Below the pieces are notes generated by a model, which was given only the letters and a program-made list of their open reading frames with translations, did no database searches and was not told the DNA's origin. From Halorarius litoreus (lineage in GTDB: Archaea > Halobacteriota > Halobacteria > Halobacteriales > Haloarculaceae), in the NCBI RefSeq assembly GCF_024362405.1, contig NZ_CP101454.1, positions 2,356,001 through 2,420,000 of the forward strand: a stretch of 64,000 nt of DNA, read 5' to 3'. This document shows, in pieces, positions 34,107 to 42,726 of this stretch. The stretch's first letter is position 1; each line of letters begins with the position of its first letter. Made by a program: the position numbers and the translations under genes.

Positions 34107-34326
34107 TATACCCCGCTCAGAGGACGTGTATTCGATAGATATACGCTACCTGTCGAACATCCCGACAGTCGTTCGACTCGTTCGAGACTCGCGAAAAACA
34201 CGACGGTTGCAGGTCGTATCAACTCCATACGTTGCTGCGGTGCCAGAGCGAGCGGTGTCGGGTTGCGCACACCCGACGGTGGCCGTGAACGCGGACGCCG
34301 TGATGAAAATGGACCGTGCAGTCGGG

Positions 34327-34704
34327 TTACTCGTCGTCCAGAAGCACCGCGTTGACCTGCCCGTCCTGGCCGGGTCGGGAGGTGACCCGCGCGTCACCCT
34401 CGGACGTCTCGATGATGGCGCCCTTCGTGATGATGTTTCGGCGGACGTAGTTCGGGTTCGAGGCGTTCTCCTTGACGTTCTCGATGGTCGCGGCGACGGT
34501 CTTGCCGCCGGTGGCGATGGTCGCGACCTCCGACTGGATGGCGCGGACCTTCGAGTTGCCGCCGCGCGTCTCGACGATCTTCAGCTTCGCGTCGCCGACG
34601 CGCGTCTCGGTCGGCGAGGAGCCGAGCTGGTGCTTTCGCTTCTTTCGGATGGGACGGCGTCGGCCGCCAGTGCGCTTCTTCGTGGAGCGCTCGTGACTCT
34701 TCAT
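34327..34704 (-). CDS. rps8e: 30S ribosomal protein S8e
   Basis: A 125-residue protein with a strongly basic N-terminus (STKKRTGGRRRPIRKKRKHQLG) and the family segments ETRVGDAKLKIVETRGGNSKVRA and NPNYVRRNIITKGAIIET. It is a component of the archaeal/eukaryotic small subunit. It stands alone on the minus strand, divergent from the DUF2240 gene by 91 nt. Confidence 0.95.
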   Translation of the reverse strand: MKSHERSTKKRTGGRRRPIRKKRKHQLGSSPTETRVGDAKLKIVETRGGNSKVRAIQSEVATIATGGKTVAATIENVKENASNPNYVRRNIITKGAIIETSEGDARVTSRPGQDGQVNAVLLDDE

Positions 34705-34795
34705 GGGGGGAAACTCGCCGCTCGCGTAGTTGAACCCTTCGCTATCACCTCGAGGAATCCAATGCCTATTTGCCCGCCGCCCGACACCCTCGAAT

Positions 34796-35236
34796 ATGAG
34801 CCTCCGCGTCGCCGTCGCCGCCCCCTTCCGCAGCGAGGGGAAGCGTGTGCTCGGCGAATCGAGTTTCGTGGTGGCACTCTCGCTCGACCGTGACTGGTTC
34901 TCCCCCGACCAGGCGAAGCGCCTCGTCGACGTCGCGGTGGGCGAGGGCCTCCTCGAACGGACGGACGACGGCCTCCGGGCGACGTTCGACCCGAGCGGGG
35001 TGACGGTGCCCGAGGACTACCACCCCGACGAGTCCATCCTCCAGCAGCGCTCGGTGTTCGAGAAGGTGCTCGATGCGTGTCTCGATTCGGGCATCGAGAA
35101 GCAGGAGGCGGTCGCGAGCATCAACCGCCTGCAGGCTGACCTCGCGGTGACCATCGAGGCCGCTGCGATACTCTACGCCCATCGGAACGGTATCGACGTG
35201 CACAACGAAGCTGCGGAAGCCCTCGCGGACCTCTGA
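34796..35236 (+). CDS. DUF2240-family protein
   Basis: A 146-residue conserved archaeal protein. The N-terminal half resembles a winged-helix unit (MSLRVAVAAPFRSEGKRVLGESSFVVALSLDRDWFSPDQAKRLVDVAV...). The C-terminal part forms helices (SVFEKVLDACLDSGIEKQEAVASINRLQADLAVTIEAAAILYA). The function is unknown. The ATG at 34796 begins the conserved region. Its stop overlaps the next ATG by one base (TGATG). Confidence 0.75.
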   Translation: MSLRVAVAAPFRSEGKRVLGESSFVVALSLDRDWFSPDQAKRLVDVAVGEGLLERTDDGLRATFDPSGVTVPEDYHPDESILQQRSVFEKVLDACLDSGIEKQEAVASINRLQADLAVTIEAAAILYAHRNGIDVHNEAAEALADL

Positions 35237-35643
35237 TGGTCGTCGACGAACTCACCGACGGCACGCGCATCGCCCAGCTCCTCTCCTCGGAGGTCCACGG
35301 CCGCGAATCCGGTCCAACCGGTCGGCTCTCCGTCGTGGACGCCGACCGCGACGTCGAGCCCACGGAGTTCGGCGCGTTCGCCTACGGCATCGACTTCGGA
35401 GGGGCGCGGCTCGCGGACGTCTACGTTCACCCCGACCGCGCGCACCTCGAGGTTCGCCGGGGCGTCGACACGGCGGCCGATGCCGCCGGCGACGCGGGCC
35501 TGCGGGTCCGGCCGAAGGCCGTCGACCCACCGCGGACGCTCGTGTTCGTCGAGAACGGTGCCGAGGTGAAGCGCGCGACGGACGTGCTCGCGACGGTCGT
35601 CGACGCACTCTCGACCGAGGAACCAGGCGACCCCGACACGTAG
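35236..35643 (+). CDS. Conserved haloarchaeal protein of unknown function
   Basis: A 135-residue acidic protein with alternating strands (GRLSVVDAD, FGAFAYGIDFGGARLADVYVHPD, AHLEVRRGVD, TLVFVENGAEVKRATDVLATVVDAL). It reads like a small alpha/beta domain without a recognised active site. It is translationally coupled to the DUF2240 gene, so the two probably act together. Confidence 0.65.
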   Translation: MVVDELTDGTRIAQLLSSEVHGRESGPTGRLSVVDADRDVEPTEFGAFAYGIDFGGARLADVYVHPDRAHLEVRRGVDTAADAAGDAGLRVRPKAVDPPRTLVFVENGAEVKRATDVLATVVDALSTEEPGDPDT

Positions 35644-35653
35644 GCGCAGCCGC

Positions 35654-36310
35654 TCAGTCGAACTCCGCGACGAGTCGCGGGAGCTCCTCGACCAGCGCCT
35701 CGCGTCGAACCGTCGCGGTCGCATCCGGATGCGGGTCCGGGCCGCCGTCGTACAGCACCTGTACGGTGGTCATGCCGACTCCGGCGGCGCCGACGATGTC
35801 GTTTTCGGGATGGTCGCCCACGTAGACGATGCGTTCGGGAGCGACGTCCAGCTCGGCCGCCAGCGCCAGGAACGCCGTGTCCGCGGGCTTGGGCGCGGGC
35901 AGGCCACCAGTGACGAGCGCCACGTCGAACAGCTCGGTCCAGCCGAGCGTCCGGAGCTTGCTCCACTGGGTCTCGACCGGGCCGTCGGTCAACAGACCGA
36001 CCGGATACGACCGCTGGAGCGTCCGGACGAGGTCGGGAACGCCCGCGAGCGGCTCCATCGCCGCTTCGATGGCTTCGCCGTAGGCCTCGGCGAGTTCACC
36101 GCCGGTCGCCTCGGTGTCGTGGCCGTCGAGCAGCGCATCGAAGACGGGTTCGCGCGACGCACTGCCGCTGTGTTCGGCGTGGGCATCGAGGTAGGCGTCC
36201 CGCGAGAGCGGGGGCGCGTCGGCTCGCTCGCTCGCGTCCGCGAGGATGCGCGACCGGTCACGGGTCGTCACCGCGAGCGTCTCGTCGAGGTCGAAGCCGA
36301 CCGCTTGCAC
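35654..36310 (-). CDS. HAD-superfamily phosphatase-like hydrolase
   Basis: A 218-residue HAD protein. Motif I DLDET lies at about residues 7-11, motif II in LLTDGP, the lysine motif III near PKPADTAF, and motif IV GDHPENDIVGA. The helical cap between motifs I and II places it with phosphoglycolate/pyrophosphatase-like members. No ATG fits: a GTG at 36310 starts exactly at the first strand (VQAVGFDLDET). It is divergent from pyrF by 90 nt. The substrate is unknown. Confidence 0.82.
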   Translation of the reverse strand: MQAVGFDLDETLAVTTRDRSRILADASERADAPPLSRDAYLDAHAEHSGSASREPVFDALLDGHDTEATGGELAEAYGEAIEAAMEPLAGVPDLVRTLQRSYPVGLLTDGPVETQWSKLRTLGWTELFDVALVTGGLPAPKPADTAFLALAAELDVAPERIVYVGDHPENDIVGAAGVGMTTVQVLYDGGPDPHPDATATVRREALVEELPRLVAEFD

Positions 36311-36400
36311 GCTCGGGGGGAAGCACCGAACTGTCTTGAGGGTGCCGCCGCCAGGTTCGAACTCGGAAGCTTGTAGTGTGCCGCCGAAAATCCCCTCGCA

Positions 36401-37201
36401 ATGGGCTTCTTCGACGACCTCGCGGCCCGCATCGAGACGACAGACAGCGTCGTCTCCGTCGGGCTGGACCCCGACCCCGACCGGCTTCCCGACTTCCTCG
36501 ACTCCGACCTGCCGCGGTGGGCGTTCAACCGCCGTGTCATCGACGCCACGCACGAACACGCCGCTTGCTACAAGCCGAACGCGGCGTTCTACGAGGACGC
36601 GGACGGCTGGCGTTCGCTACAGGAGACGGTCGCGTACGCCCACGGGAAGGGCGTGCCCGTCCTCCTCGACGCGAAGCGCGGCGACATCGGCAACACCGCC
36701 CGCCAGTACGCGAAGATCCTCGACGAGGTGGACGCCATCACGGTCAATCCCTATCTGGGTCGCGACGCGCTCGAACCGTTCCTCTCCCGCGAGGGGAAGG
36801 GCGTCATCGTCCTCGCGCGCACCTCGAATCCGGGTGCCCGCGACTTCCAGAACCTCGAAGTCGGCAACGAGAAGAAGCTGTACGAGTACGTCGCGCAACG
36901 GGCGGCGGAGTGGAACGACAACGGCAACGTCGGCCTCGTCGTCGGCGCGACGGCACCGGACGAACTCGAAGAAGTTCGAGAACTCGTGCCCGACCTCCCG
37001 TTCCTCGTGCCGGGCGTGGGCGCGCAGGGCGGCGACGCCGAGGCCGCCGTCGAGTTCGGCCTCGCTGATGGCGTCGGCCTCGTCAACTCCTCGCGGGGCA
37101 TCATCTTCGCCGGCGAGGGCGCCACGGGCGAGAAGGAGTACTTCGGTGCGGCCGGCCGCGCGGCCAGGCAGCTCAAGACTCGCCTGAACGAGTACCGCTG
37201 A
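36401..37201 (+). CDS. pyrF: Orotidine 5'-phosphate decarboxylase
   Basis: A 266-residue enzyme forming UMP from OMP, the last step of pyrimidine synthesis. It has SVGLDPDPDRLP at the start, the catalytic Lys-Asp block LLDAKRGDIGNTARQYAK (about residues 87-104) and the phosphate-binding LVPGVGAQGGDAEAAV segment. It belongs to the longer, group 2 type common in haloarchaea and some bacteria. Confidence 0.96.
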   Translation: MGFFDDLAARIETTDSVVSVGLDPDPDRLPDFLDSDLPRWAFNRRVIDATHEHAACYKPNAAFYEDADGWRSLQETVAYAHGKGVPVLLDAKRGDIGNTARQYAKILDEVDAITVNPYLGRDALEPFLSREGKGVIVLARTSNPGARDFQNLEVGNEKKLYEYVAQRAAEWNDNGNVGLVVGATAPDELEEVRELVPDLPFLVPGVGAQGGDAEAAVEFGLADGVGLVNSSRGIIFAGEGATGEKEYFGAAGRAARQLKTRLNEYR

Positions 37202-37264
37202 CCCGTCGCGCGCTGCTAGCAGCCGGCGCACAACGGTTATCCTCGGTGGTGTCGTGCCACAATC

Positions 37265-38162
37265 ATGTCTTCGCGACGAACGTTCCTCGCCGGCACGGCG
37301 AGCGCCGCGGCCCTCCTCGCCGGCTGTACGGTCGGGTACGACCCGGCTCCCGAGCCGACTGTCTCGCCTGCCCCACCGTTCGCCCTCGAACTCGTCCCGC
37401 TCTCAGCACGGACGGTGGGCGAGGCGTACCTCCTCGACTGGGACACCCTCTCCGAGTTCCAGCGAGGGGTGCTGACGAACGTGCTCGAACGCGGCGAGTG
37501 GATGGGAATCGACTACGAACCGGTCGTCCGCCCGGGGTCGCTCGTCGACCACGGCGGCCGGGTCCACCGGATTCTGGTCGAGAGCACCGGCGAACGCGTC
37601 GTCGAGTCCGCGCTCGTCACCGTCGAGTACGACCCCGACGCTGACTGGCAGGCCGAGACGCTGTCGCGTGCGACGCCGCTCGCGGCGCTATCGCCCGTCG
37701 ACCGCAGCTCGTCGAACTGGCGCTCTCGGCGTTCCGCCGACGACCGGTCCGGCGGTGTCGCGGAGTCCACGCGACATCCCCGAGGCGGGGGACTCACGCC
37801 TCCGCGACGGGCAGACGGTGTACGTCGTCCACGAGGGCGACGGCTACCGGGTTCGCGCGACGGGCCACGCCACGCGGACGGACCGAACCTACCGGTACAC
37901 ACACACACACGAACTGGCGTACGAGACGGTTTCTGATCTCGGGACAGCGGCCCGAGTGGCGCGTGCGGTGGCGACGGACGACCTCTCCGCGTCGGACCGG
38001 GCGTTCCTGTCGTCGGCTATCGAATCCCGGGTGGCGGTCACCGACGGTCGCTACGGCAGACTCTACGAGCTGCTGGCCGAGGCGCCACCGGCAGGCCCGG
38101 GGCTCCCGCCCGTCGTCGCGCTCGACGGCCGGTACTACGCTGCGAATCTCTACATTCGGTAG
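37265..38162 (+). pseudogene. Tat-type lipoprotein gene broken by two close frameshifts
   Basis: The first part (37265 to about 37697) encodes a twin-arginine lipoprotein (SRRTFLAG, lipobox LLAGC) with a beta-rich body. Coding then moves to another frame for RPQLVELALSAF near 37699-37746, and to the third frame from about 37730 (TGPAVSRSPRDIPEAGDSRLRDGQTVYVVHEG) to the TAG at 38160-38162. Each step fits loss of one base; together they would restore one protein of about 298 residues. Either the gene is inactive or the assembly has two errors here. An (ac)7 run lies at 37897-37910. The family is not recognised. Confidence 0.75.
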
Positions 38163-38353
38163 GTGTCGACCCCGTCACGCCACTCGTCGTTGTCGGCGGT
38201 CGCCTTCCCGGGACGCTTCATGGCGGCGGCACACTCGGTGCAGTAGCCGCTCCCCGGGTCGTAGTGGTCGTCACAGACGAGCTTTCCACAGCGGTCACAG
38301 CCCCACTCGGTTTCGCCCTCCATGCAGAGCTCGCACGTCGCCGAGACGCTCAT
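38150..38353 (-). CDS. Small zinc-finger protein
   Basis: A 67-residue protein with CELC, CDRCGKLVC, DDHYD and CTEC: six or more cysteines plus a histidine arranged like a compact treble-clef/B-box zinc finger. It is similar in size to the very small zinc-finger proteins common in haloarchaea. The ATG at 38353 starts just before the first CxxC. Its 3' end overlaps the end of the broken lipoprotein gene by 13 bases on the opposite strand. Confidence 0.75.
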   Translation of the reverse strand: MSVSATCELCMEGETEWGCDRCGKLVCDDHYDPGSGYCTECAAAMKRPGKATADNDEWRDGVDTYRM

Positions 38354-38430
38354 GTCACGCTGTAGCACACGCAGTCGTATAGCTCTGCGGGGTCCGCGAG
38401 GCTTACAGTTCCCGCCGCCCAACGTGGAAT

Positions 38431-38949
38431 GTGGACCGTTCACCGCTCGTCGTCGGCCTCGCCGCGGTGTTCGCAGGCATGACCGTCCTGCTGTTCGTCC
38501 TCGCGGCGGTGTTTCGCGACCCCGTCATCCTGTTCATCGCGGTGCCGTTCGCGGGTGCGACGTACCTGTTCTGGTACCACGCGTCGGGCCGCATCCGCGA
38601 GGGCATCCACGAGCGCGCACGCCGCCAGCGCGCCCAGCGAGAGGCTCGCGAGGCGCGTGGCGAGGGACCGCGAGGGGGATTCGGCGCCGGCCCCCGGTTC
38701 TCCGACGCCCGGACCCGAACGAAACGAGAGGCGCGCGCCGGTGGCCGGACGACGCAGGGCCAGCGGGTCGACCCCGGGGACGTGACGCGACGCGAGGCGT
38801 ACCGCACGCTCGGGCTCGAACAGGACGCCGACGAGTCCGCAGTCAAGCGAGCCTACCGCGAGAAGGTCAAGGACGTTCACCCGGACCGCGGCGGCGACGA
38901 GGAGGAGTTCAAGGAACTCACGCGGGCGTACGAGCGGCTGACCGACTAG
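38431..38949 (+). CDS. Membrane-anchored J-domain protein
   Basis: A 172-residue protein starting at GTG 38431. Two hydrophobic helices (about residues 6-28 and 30-48) are followed by an Arg-rich linker with alternating charge (about 55-100) and a C-terminal J domain (about 113-172: REAYRTLGLEQDADESAVKRAYREKVKDVHPDRGG). The HPD motif needed to stimulate DnaK is intact. The order, with membrane part first and J domain last, suggests tethering of chaperone activity to the cytoplasmic membrane face. Confidence 0.85.
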   Translation: MDRSPLVVGLAAVFAGMTVLLFVLAAVFRDPVILFIAVPFAGATYLFWYHASGRIREGIHERARRQRAQREAREARGEGPRGGFGAGPRFSDARTRTKREARAGGRTTQGQRVDPGDVTRREAYRTLGLEQDADESAVKRAYREKVKDVHPDRGGDEEEFKELTRAYERLTD

Positions 38950-39203
38950 CCGAGCCACTGGAGGACGCCCGCGCCGCCCGCGTGGTCGAGGTGGACGTGC
39001 GAGACGAGCAGGTGGTCGAGGTCGGCGGGCGCGATGCCGAGCGCGTCGAGCCCGTTGAGGAGGTGGTCGGGGCTGTTCGCGTCGCCCGCGTCGACGAGGA
39101 GGGGCTCGGCCGCGTCGACGACGTACGCGGAACACGCGCCCGGTATCCCCATCAGGTGGGTGTCGAGACAGTAGATGTCGGGGGCGACCCGTTCGGGGTC
39201 CAT
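38946..39203 (-). pseudogene. 3'-truncated metallo-beta-lactamase-fold gene
   Basis: An 85-residue frame with the MBL-fold beginning: IYCLDTHLMGIPGACSAYVVDAAEPLLVDAGDANSPDHLL and the metal motif HVHLDHAGG, then a stop six residues later. A complete MBL hydrolase is usually 200-300 residues, so the C-terminal two thirds, including the later metal ligands, are missing. Its stop shares the CTAG with the stop of the convergent J-domain gene (38946-38949). It cannot form a full active site, so it is listed as a remnant. Confidence 0.75.
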
Positions 39204-39256
39204 ACGCCCCGAACGGAAACGGACGGCTTGATAGTTGTCCCGTCTGCACACCCGGT

Positions 39257-39979
39257 ATGGTCCGTCCGCTCGCCGTCGACATCGACGGGACGCTCACCCG
39301 GCCGAAACCAGACCGCGGCGTCGACCCTCGCGTGTTCGACGCGCTCCGAGCGTACGCCGAAGAGGCTCCGGTCGTCGTCGCCACGGGCAAGTCGTTTCCC
39401 TACCCGGTGGGGCTCTGCGACTTCGTCGGGGTTCCCGTCCGTGTTATCGCCGAGAACGGCGGCGTCGTCTGCATCGAGGAGGGCGGAAGCGACGACCCCT
39501 ACGGCGGGGGCCGGTTCGGCGACGGCATCGTCTACAACGGCGACCGCGAGGCCGCCGAGGCCGTCGCCCGCGAGTACGAGGCCGCTGGCCACTCGCTCGG
39601 CTGGGGGAGCGTCGACCTCGTGAACCGCTGGCGAGAGACCGAACTCGCGGTCGCCCGCGAGCAGCCACTCGCTCCCCTGGAAGCCATCGCCGCCGACCAC
39701 GACCTCGAAGTCGTCGACACCGGCTACGCCTACCACGTCAAGTCGCCCGACGTGGACAAGGACCTCGGGCTCGAAACCGCCGCCGCGCGACTGGGATACG
39801 CCCCCGACGAGTTCCTCGCCATCGGCGACAGCGAGAACGACGCGGAGCTGTTCGCCGTGGCGGGCGAGTCGTACGCGGTCGCGAACGCCGACGACCACGC
39901 GCTCGCTGCCGCTGACCACGTCACCGACGCGGGCTACGCCGAGGGCTTCTTGGAGGCGCTCGCCCGCGTCGCGGAGTGA
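39257..39979 (+). CDS. Phosphoglycolate phosphatase, archaeal HAD type
   Basis: A 240-residue HAD hydrolase. Motif I is DIDGTLT (residues 8-14), motif II VVATGKS, the lysine in HVKSPDVDKDLGLE, and motif IV IGDSENDAELF. The cap inserted after motif II and the VIAENGGVVC segment match the archaeal phosphoglycolate phosphatase/sucrose-phosphatase-like group. It would clear 2-phosphoglycolate; other sugar phosphates are possible. Confidence 0.88.
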   Translation: MVRPLAVDIDGTLTRPKPDRGVDPRVFDALRAYAEEAPVVVATGKSFPYPVGLCDFVGVPVRVIAENGGVVCIEEGGSDDPYGGGRFGDGIVYNGDREAAEAVAREYEAAGHSLGWGSVDLVNRWRETELAVAREQPLAPLEAIAADHDLEVVDTGYAYHVKSPDVDKDLGLETAAARLGYAPDEFLAIGDSENDAELFAVAGESYAVANADDHALAAADHVTDAGYAEGFLEALARVAE

Positions 39980-40039
39980 GATGCCGATGTCTGGCTCGCT
40001 CCCGGCCATGGTCGGGCACGACTTTAGGCCCGCCCGTCG

Positions 40040-40972
40040 ATGAGTACCAGCGTGCGCTATCCGGTCCTCGCACCCCTCATTGCCTCTGCTATCTGGGGCG
40101 GGATGTACGTCGTCTCGAAGTGGGTGTTCGCGTCGATGCCGCCGCTCGCCCTCGCGTTCTGTCGCGTCGTGCTGGGGTCGATCGTGCTGCTCGCGGTCGT
40201 CCGTGCGACGAAGCCTGAACGCGCGTTCTCGCGACGCGACTGGCTCGGGTTCGCCGGCCTCGCCGTCGTTCTCGCCGTCTCGCTCGCCACACAGTTCCTC
40301 GGTACCGACCTCACGTCCGCCGGACAGGGATCGCTCGTCACCGTCCTCTCGCCGGTGTTCACCCTCGCGCTGGGTGTCGCGGTCCTCGACGAGTCGCTCG
40401 GTCCCCGAAAGCTCGCGGGTGCGGCGCTCGCACTCGTCGGCACTGGGCTCGTCCTCGCCGGTCGGTACGACCCGACGGCACTCGCCGTGGATACCCTCCT
40501 CGGACCGGGGATGCTCGTCCTCGCGGCTGCGACGTGGGCCGCCTACACCGCGTTCGGCAAACCGCTCATCAGGAAGTACTCGGCGCTCGAAGCCGCGACG
40601 TACACGACTGTCCTCTCGATTCCGCTGTTCGGTCTGTTCGCGCTCGCCGAGTTCTGGTGGGTGGATGCCAGCGCGGCGTCCGTGACCGTCACGCCCGGAC
40701 TCGTCGCAGCCGTCCTCTACCTCGGGGTGGTCTCGACCGCGCTCGCGTGGTATCTCTGGTACAAGGGGATGGAGCAGGTCGACGCCGGCACCGTCGCGGT
40801 CACGTTCTTCGCCCAGCCGGTCGTGGGAGTGGGGCTCGGGGCGCTGCTGCTCGACGAACCCATCGGCCCGCTGTTTCTCGTGGGCGGCGTGGTGATGGCC
40901 GCCGGGGTGTATCTCGTCTCCACGGCGCGCGTCGACAGCCCGGAGTCGAGCGGGCCGGCGGGGGCCGACTGA
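40040..40972 (+). CDS. DMT-superfamily (EamA) transporter
   Basis: A 310-residue membrane protein with ten hydrophobic helices in two repeated EamA halves; each half ends with a PVFTLALGVAVLDE or QPVVGVGLGALLLDEPIG type signature. Family members export amino acids, metabolites or nucleotide sugars; the substrate cannot be read. A possible promoter (cgactttaggc) lies about 20-30 nt upstream of the ATG, suggesting a short leader. Confidence 0.9.
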   Translation: MSTSVRYPVLAPLIASAIWGGMYVVSKWVFASMPPLALAFCRVVLGSIVLLAVVRATKPERAFSRRDWLGFAGLAVVLAVSLATQFLGTDLTSAGQGSLVTVLSPVFTLALGVAVLDESLGPRKLAGAALALVGTGLVLAGRYDPTALAVDTLLGPGMLVLAAATWAAYTAFGKPLIRKYSALEAATYTTVLSIPLFGLFALAEFWWVDASAASVTVTPGLVAAVLYLGVVSTALAWYLWYKGMEQVDAGTVAVTFFAQPVVGVGLGALLLDEPIGPLFLVGGVVMAAGVYLVSTARVDSPESSGPAGAD

Positions 40973-41087
40973 CTGGCGGCTCGGGAGTGCTATAGCCGAC
41001 TACCCACGGCTATCACCCACAGGGCCGCCGAGCCGCCTGATTTCCGGGGAAGGCTTTTAGCCGTGTGGTTGCTAGCCACTCACGTAC

Positions 41088-42689
41088 ATGAGCGCGGACC
41101 GCGCCGCCCTCGACCGTGCCTTAGAGCACGGGGAAGAGGAGGGTGGCAGCGTCGAATTCAAGGAGCGCTTGACGAGAGCCGTTCACCTCGCGGATGGCCG
41201 ACTGGAATCGCTCGCGGCGCAGTTGCGCCACCGCGTCCTCTCCGGCGACGGCGAGGCCACCTACGTCGTCGGCGTCACGGACGACGGCGGCATCGCGGGC
41301 ATCGACCCCGACGCCTTCTCCGAGTCGATGGACGTCCTCTCGCTTCTGGCCGAGGAGGCGGGCGCCCACATCGACGACGTGCAGACGTGGAGCGCCGGCG
41401 ATACGGGGCTCGTGGGCGTCGCCACCCTGAAAGAGGGGGCGATGCTCGACACCGACGACGACCACATCGTCGTCGGGACGGCGGGCCACGTCGACCACGG
41501 GAAATCTACCCTGGTCGGCTCGCTGGTGACGGGGAGCCCCGACGACGGGCAGGGCGGGACGCGGGCGTTCCTCGACGTCCAGCCCCACGAGGTCGAACGC
41601 GGGCTCTCCGCGGACCTCTCGTACGGCGTCTACGGCTTCGACGAGGAGGGCGAGACCATCCACATGGACAACCCCGACCGGAAGACCGACCGCGCCCGCG
41701 TCGTGCAGGAGGCCGACCGGCTCGTCTCGTTCGTCGACACGGTGGGCCACGAGCCGTGGCTTCGGACCACTATCCGGGGGCTCGTCGGCCAGAAACTCGA
41801 CTACGGTCTGCTAGTGGTCGCGGCCGACGACGGGCCGACGAAGACGACCCGTGAACATCTCGGTATCCTGCTCGCCACCGAGCTCCCGACGATGGTCGCC
41901 ATCACGAAGGCGGACACGGTCCCCGAGGAGCGGGTCCGCGAGATCGAACGCGAGGTCGAACGCCTCCTCCGGAACGCGGACCGGACGCCGCTTCTGGTCG
42001 CGCGCCACGGCGTCGAGGTAGCCATCGACGAGGTTTCGGAGCAGGTGGTCCCCATCGTCGAGACGAGCGCGGTGACGATGGCCGGGCTCGACACCCTCGA
42101 CGAGCTGTTCCGCCGGCTCCCGAAGACCGCCCGCGAGGAGGGCGACTTCTCGATGTACATCGACCGGACGTACAACGTGACCGGGGTGGGCGCGGTGGCC
42201 TCCGGCACCGTGAAGTCGGGGACCGTCGAGGCCGGCGACGAACTCCTCCTCGGCCCGATGGCCGACGGCTCCTTCCGCGAGGTCGAGGTCCGCAGTATCG
42301 AGATGCACTACCACCGCGTCGACGAGGCGCGGGCTGGGCGCATCGTCGGCATCGCACTCAAGGGCGTGAAGGAGGCCGAAATCGAACGTGGGATGGCACT
42401 CCTGCCCCGTGATGCCGACCCCACGCCCGTCCGCGAGTTCGAGGCGGAGGTGATGGTGCTCAACCACCCCACGCGCATCGGTGAGGGGTACGAGCCCGTC
42501 GTCCACCTCGAAACCGTCAGCGAGGCCGCGGCGTTCCACCCCGAGGAGGGCCGACTGCTCCCCGGCGACACGGGAACGGCCCGCATCCGGTTCAAGTTCC
42601 GTCCGTATCTCGTCGAGGTGGGCCAGCGGTTCGTCTTCCGCGAGGGCTCCTCGAAGGGCGTGGGGACGGTGACGAACGTCGACCCGTAG
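41088..42689 (+). CDS. GTPBP1-like translational GTPase
   Basis: A 533-residue GTPase. An N-terminal region of about 120 residues, with divergent DUF-like alpha/beta sequence, is followed by an EF-Tu-type G domain: G1 GHVDHGKST (about residues 132-140), G3 DTVGH, G4 TKAD. Domain II and III barrels follow (about 350-533). The GTPBP1/GTPBP2 family acts near the ribosome or in mRNA turnover in eukaryotes; the archaeal role is unknown. The promoter-like cttttagccg lies about 33 nt upstream. Confidence 0.88.
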   Translation: MSADRAALDRALEHGEEEGGSVEFKERLTRAVHLADGRLESLAAQLRHRVLSGDGEATYVVGVTDDGGIAGIDPDAFSESMDVLSLLAEEAGAHIDDVQTWSAGDTGLVGVATLKEGAMLDTDDDHIVVGTAGHVDHGKSTLVGSLVTGSPDDGQGGTRAFLDVQPHEVERGLSADLSYGVYGFDEEGETIHMDNPDRKTDRARVVQEADRLVSFVDTVGHEPWLRTTIRGLVGQKLDYGLLVVAADDGPTKTTREHLGILLATELPTMVAITKADTVPEERVREIEREVERLLRNADRTPLLVARHGVEVAIDEVSEQVVPIVETSAVTMAGLDTLDELFRRLPKTAREEGDFSMYIDRTYNVTGVGAVASGTVKSGTVEAGDELLLGPMADGSFREVEVRSIEMHYHRVDEARAGRIVGIALKGVKEAEIERGMALLPRDADPTPVREFEAEVMVLNHPTRIGEGYEPVVHLETVSEAAAFHPEEGRLLPGDTGTARIRFKFRPYLVEVGQRFVFREGSSKGVGTVTNVDP

Positions 42690-42726
42690 CCCGAATCCTT
42701 TCGTTCTCCGAACACCTACAGGTGGC

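Noticed and set aside
37897..37910. (ac)7 tract as the cause of the frameshift
   Set aside because: The reading frame is the same on both sides of the tract; the shifts lie about 150 bases earlier.
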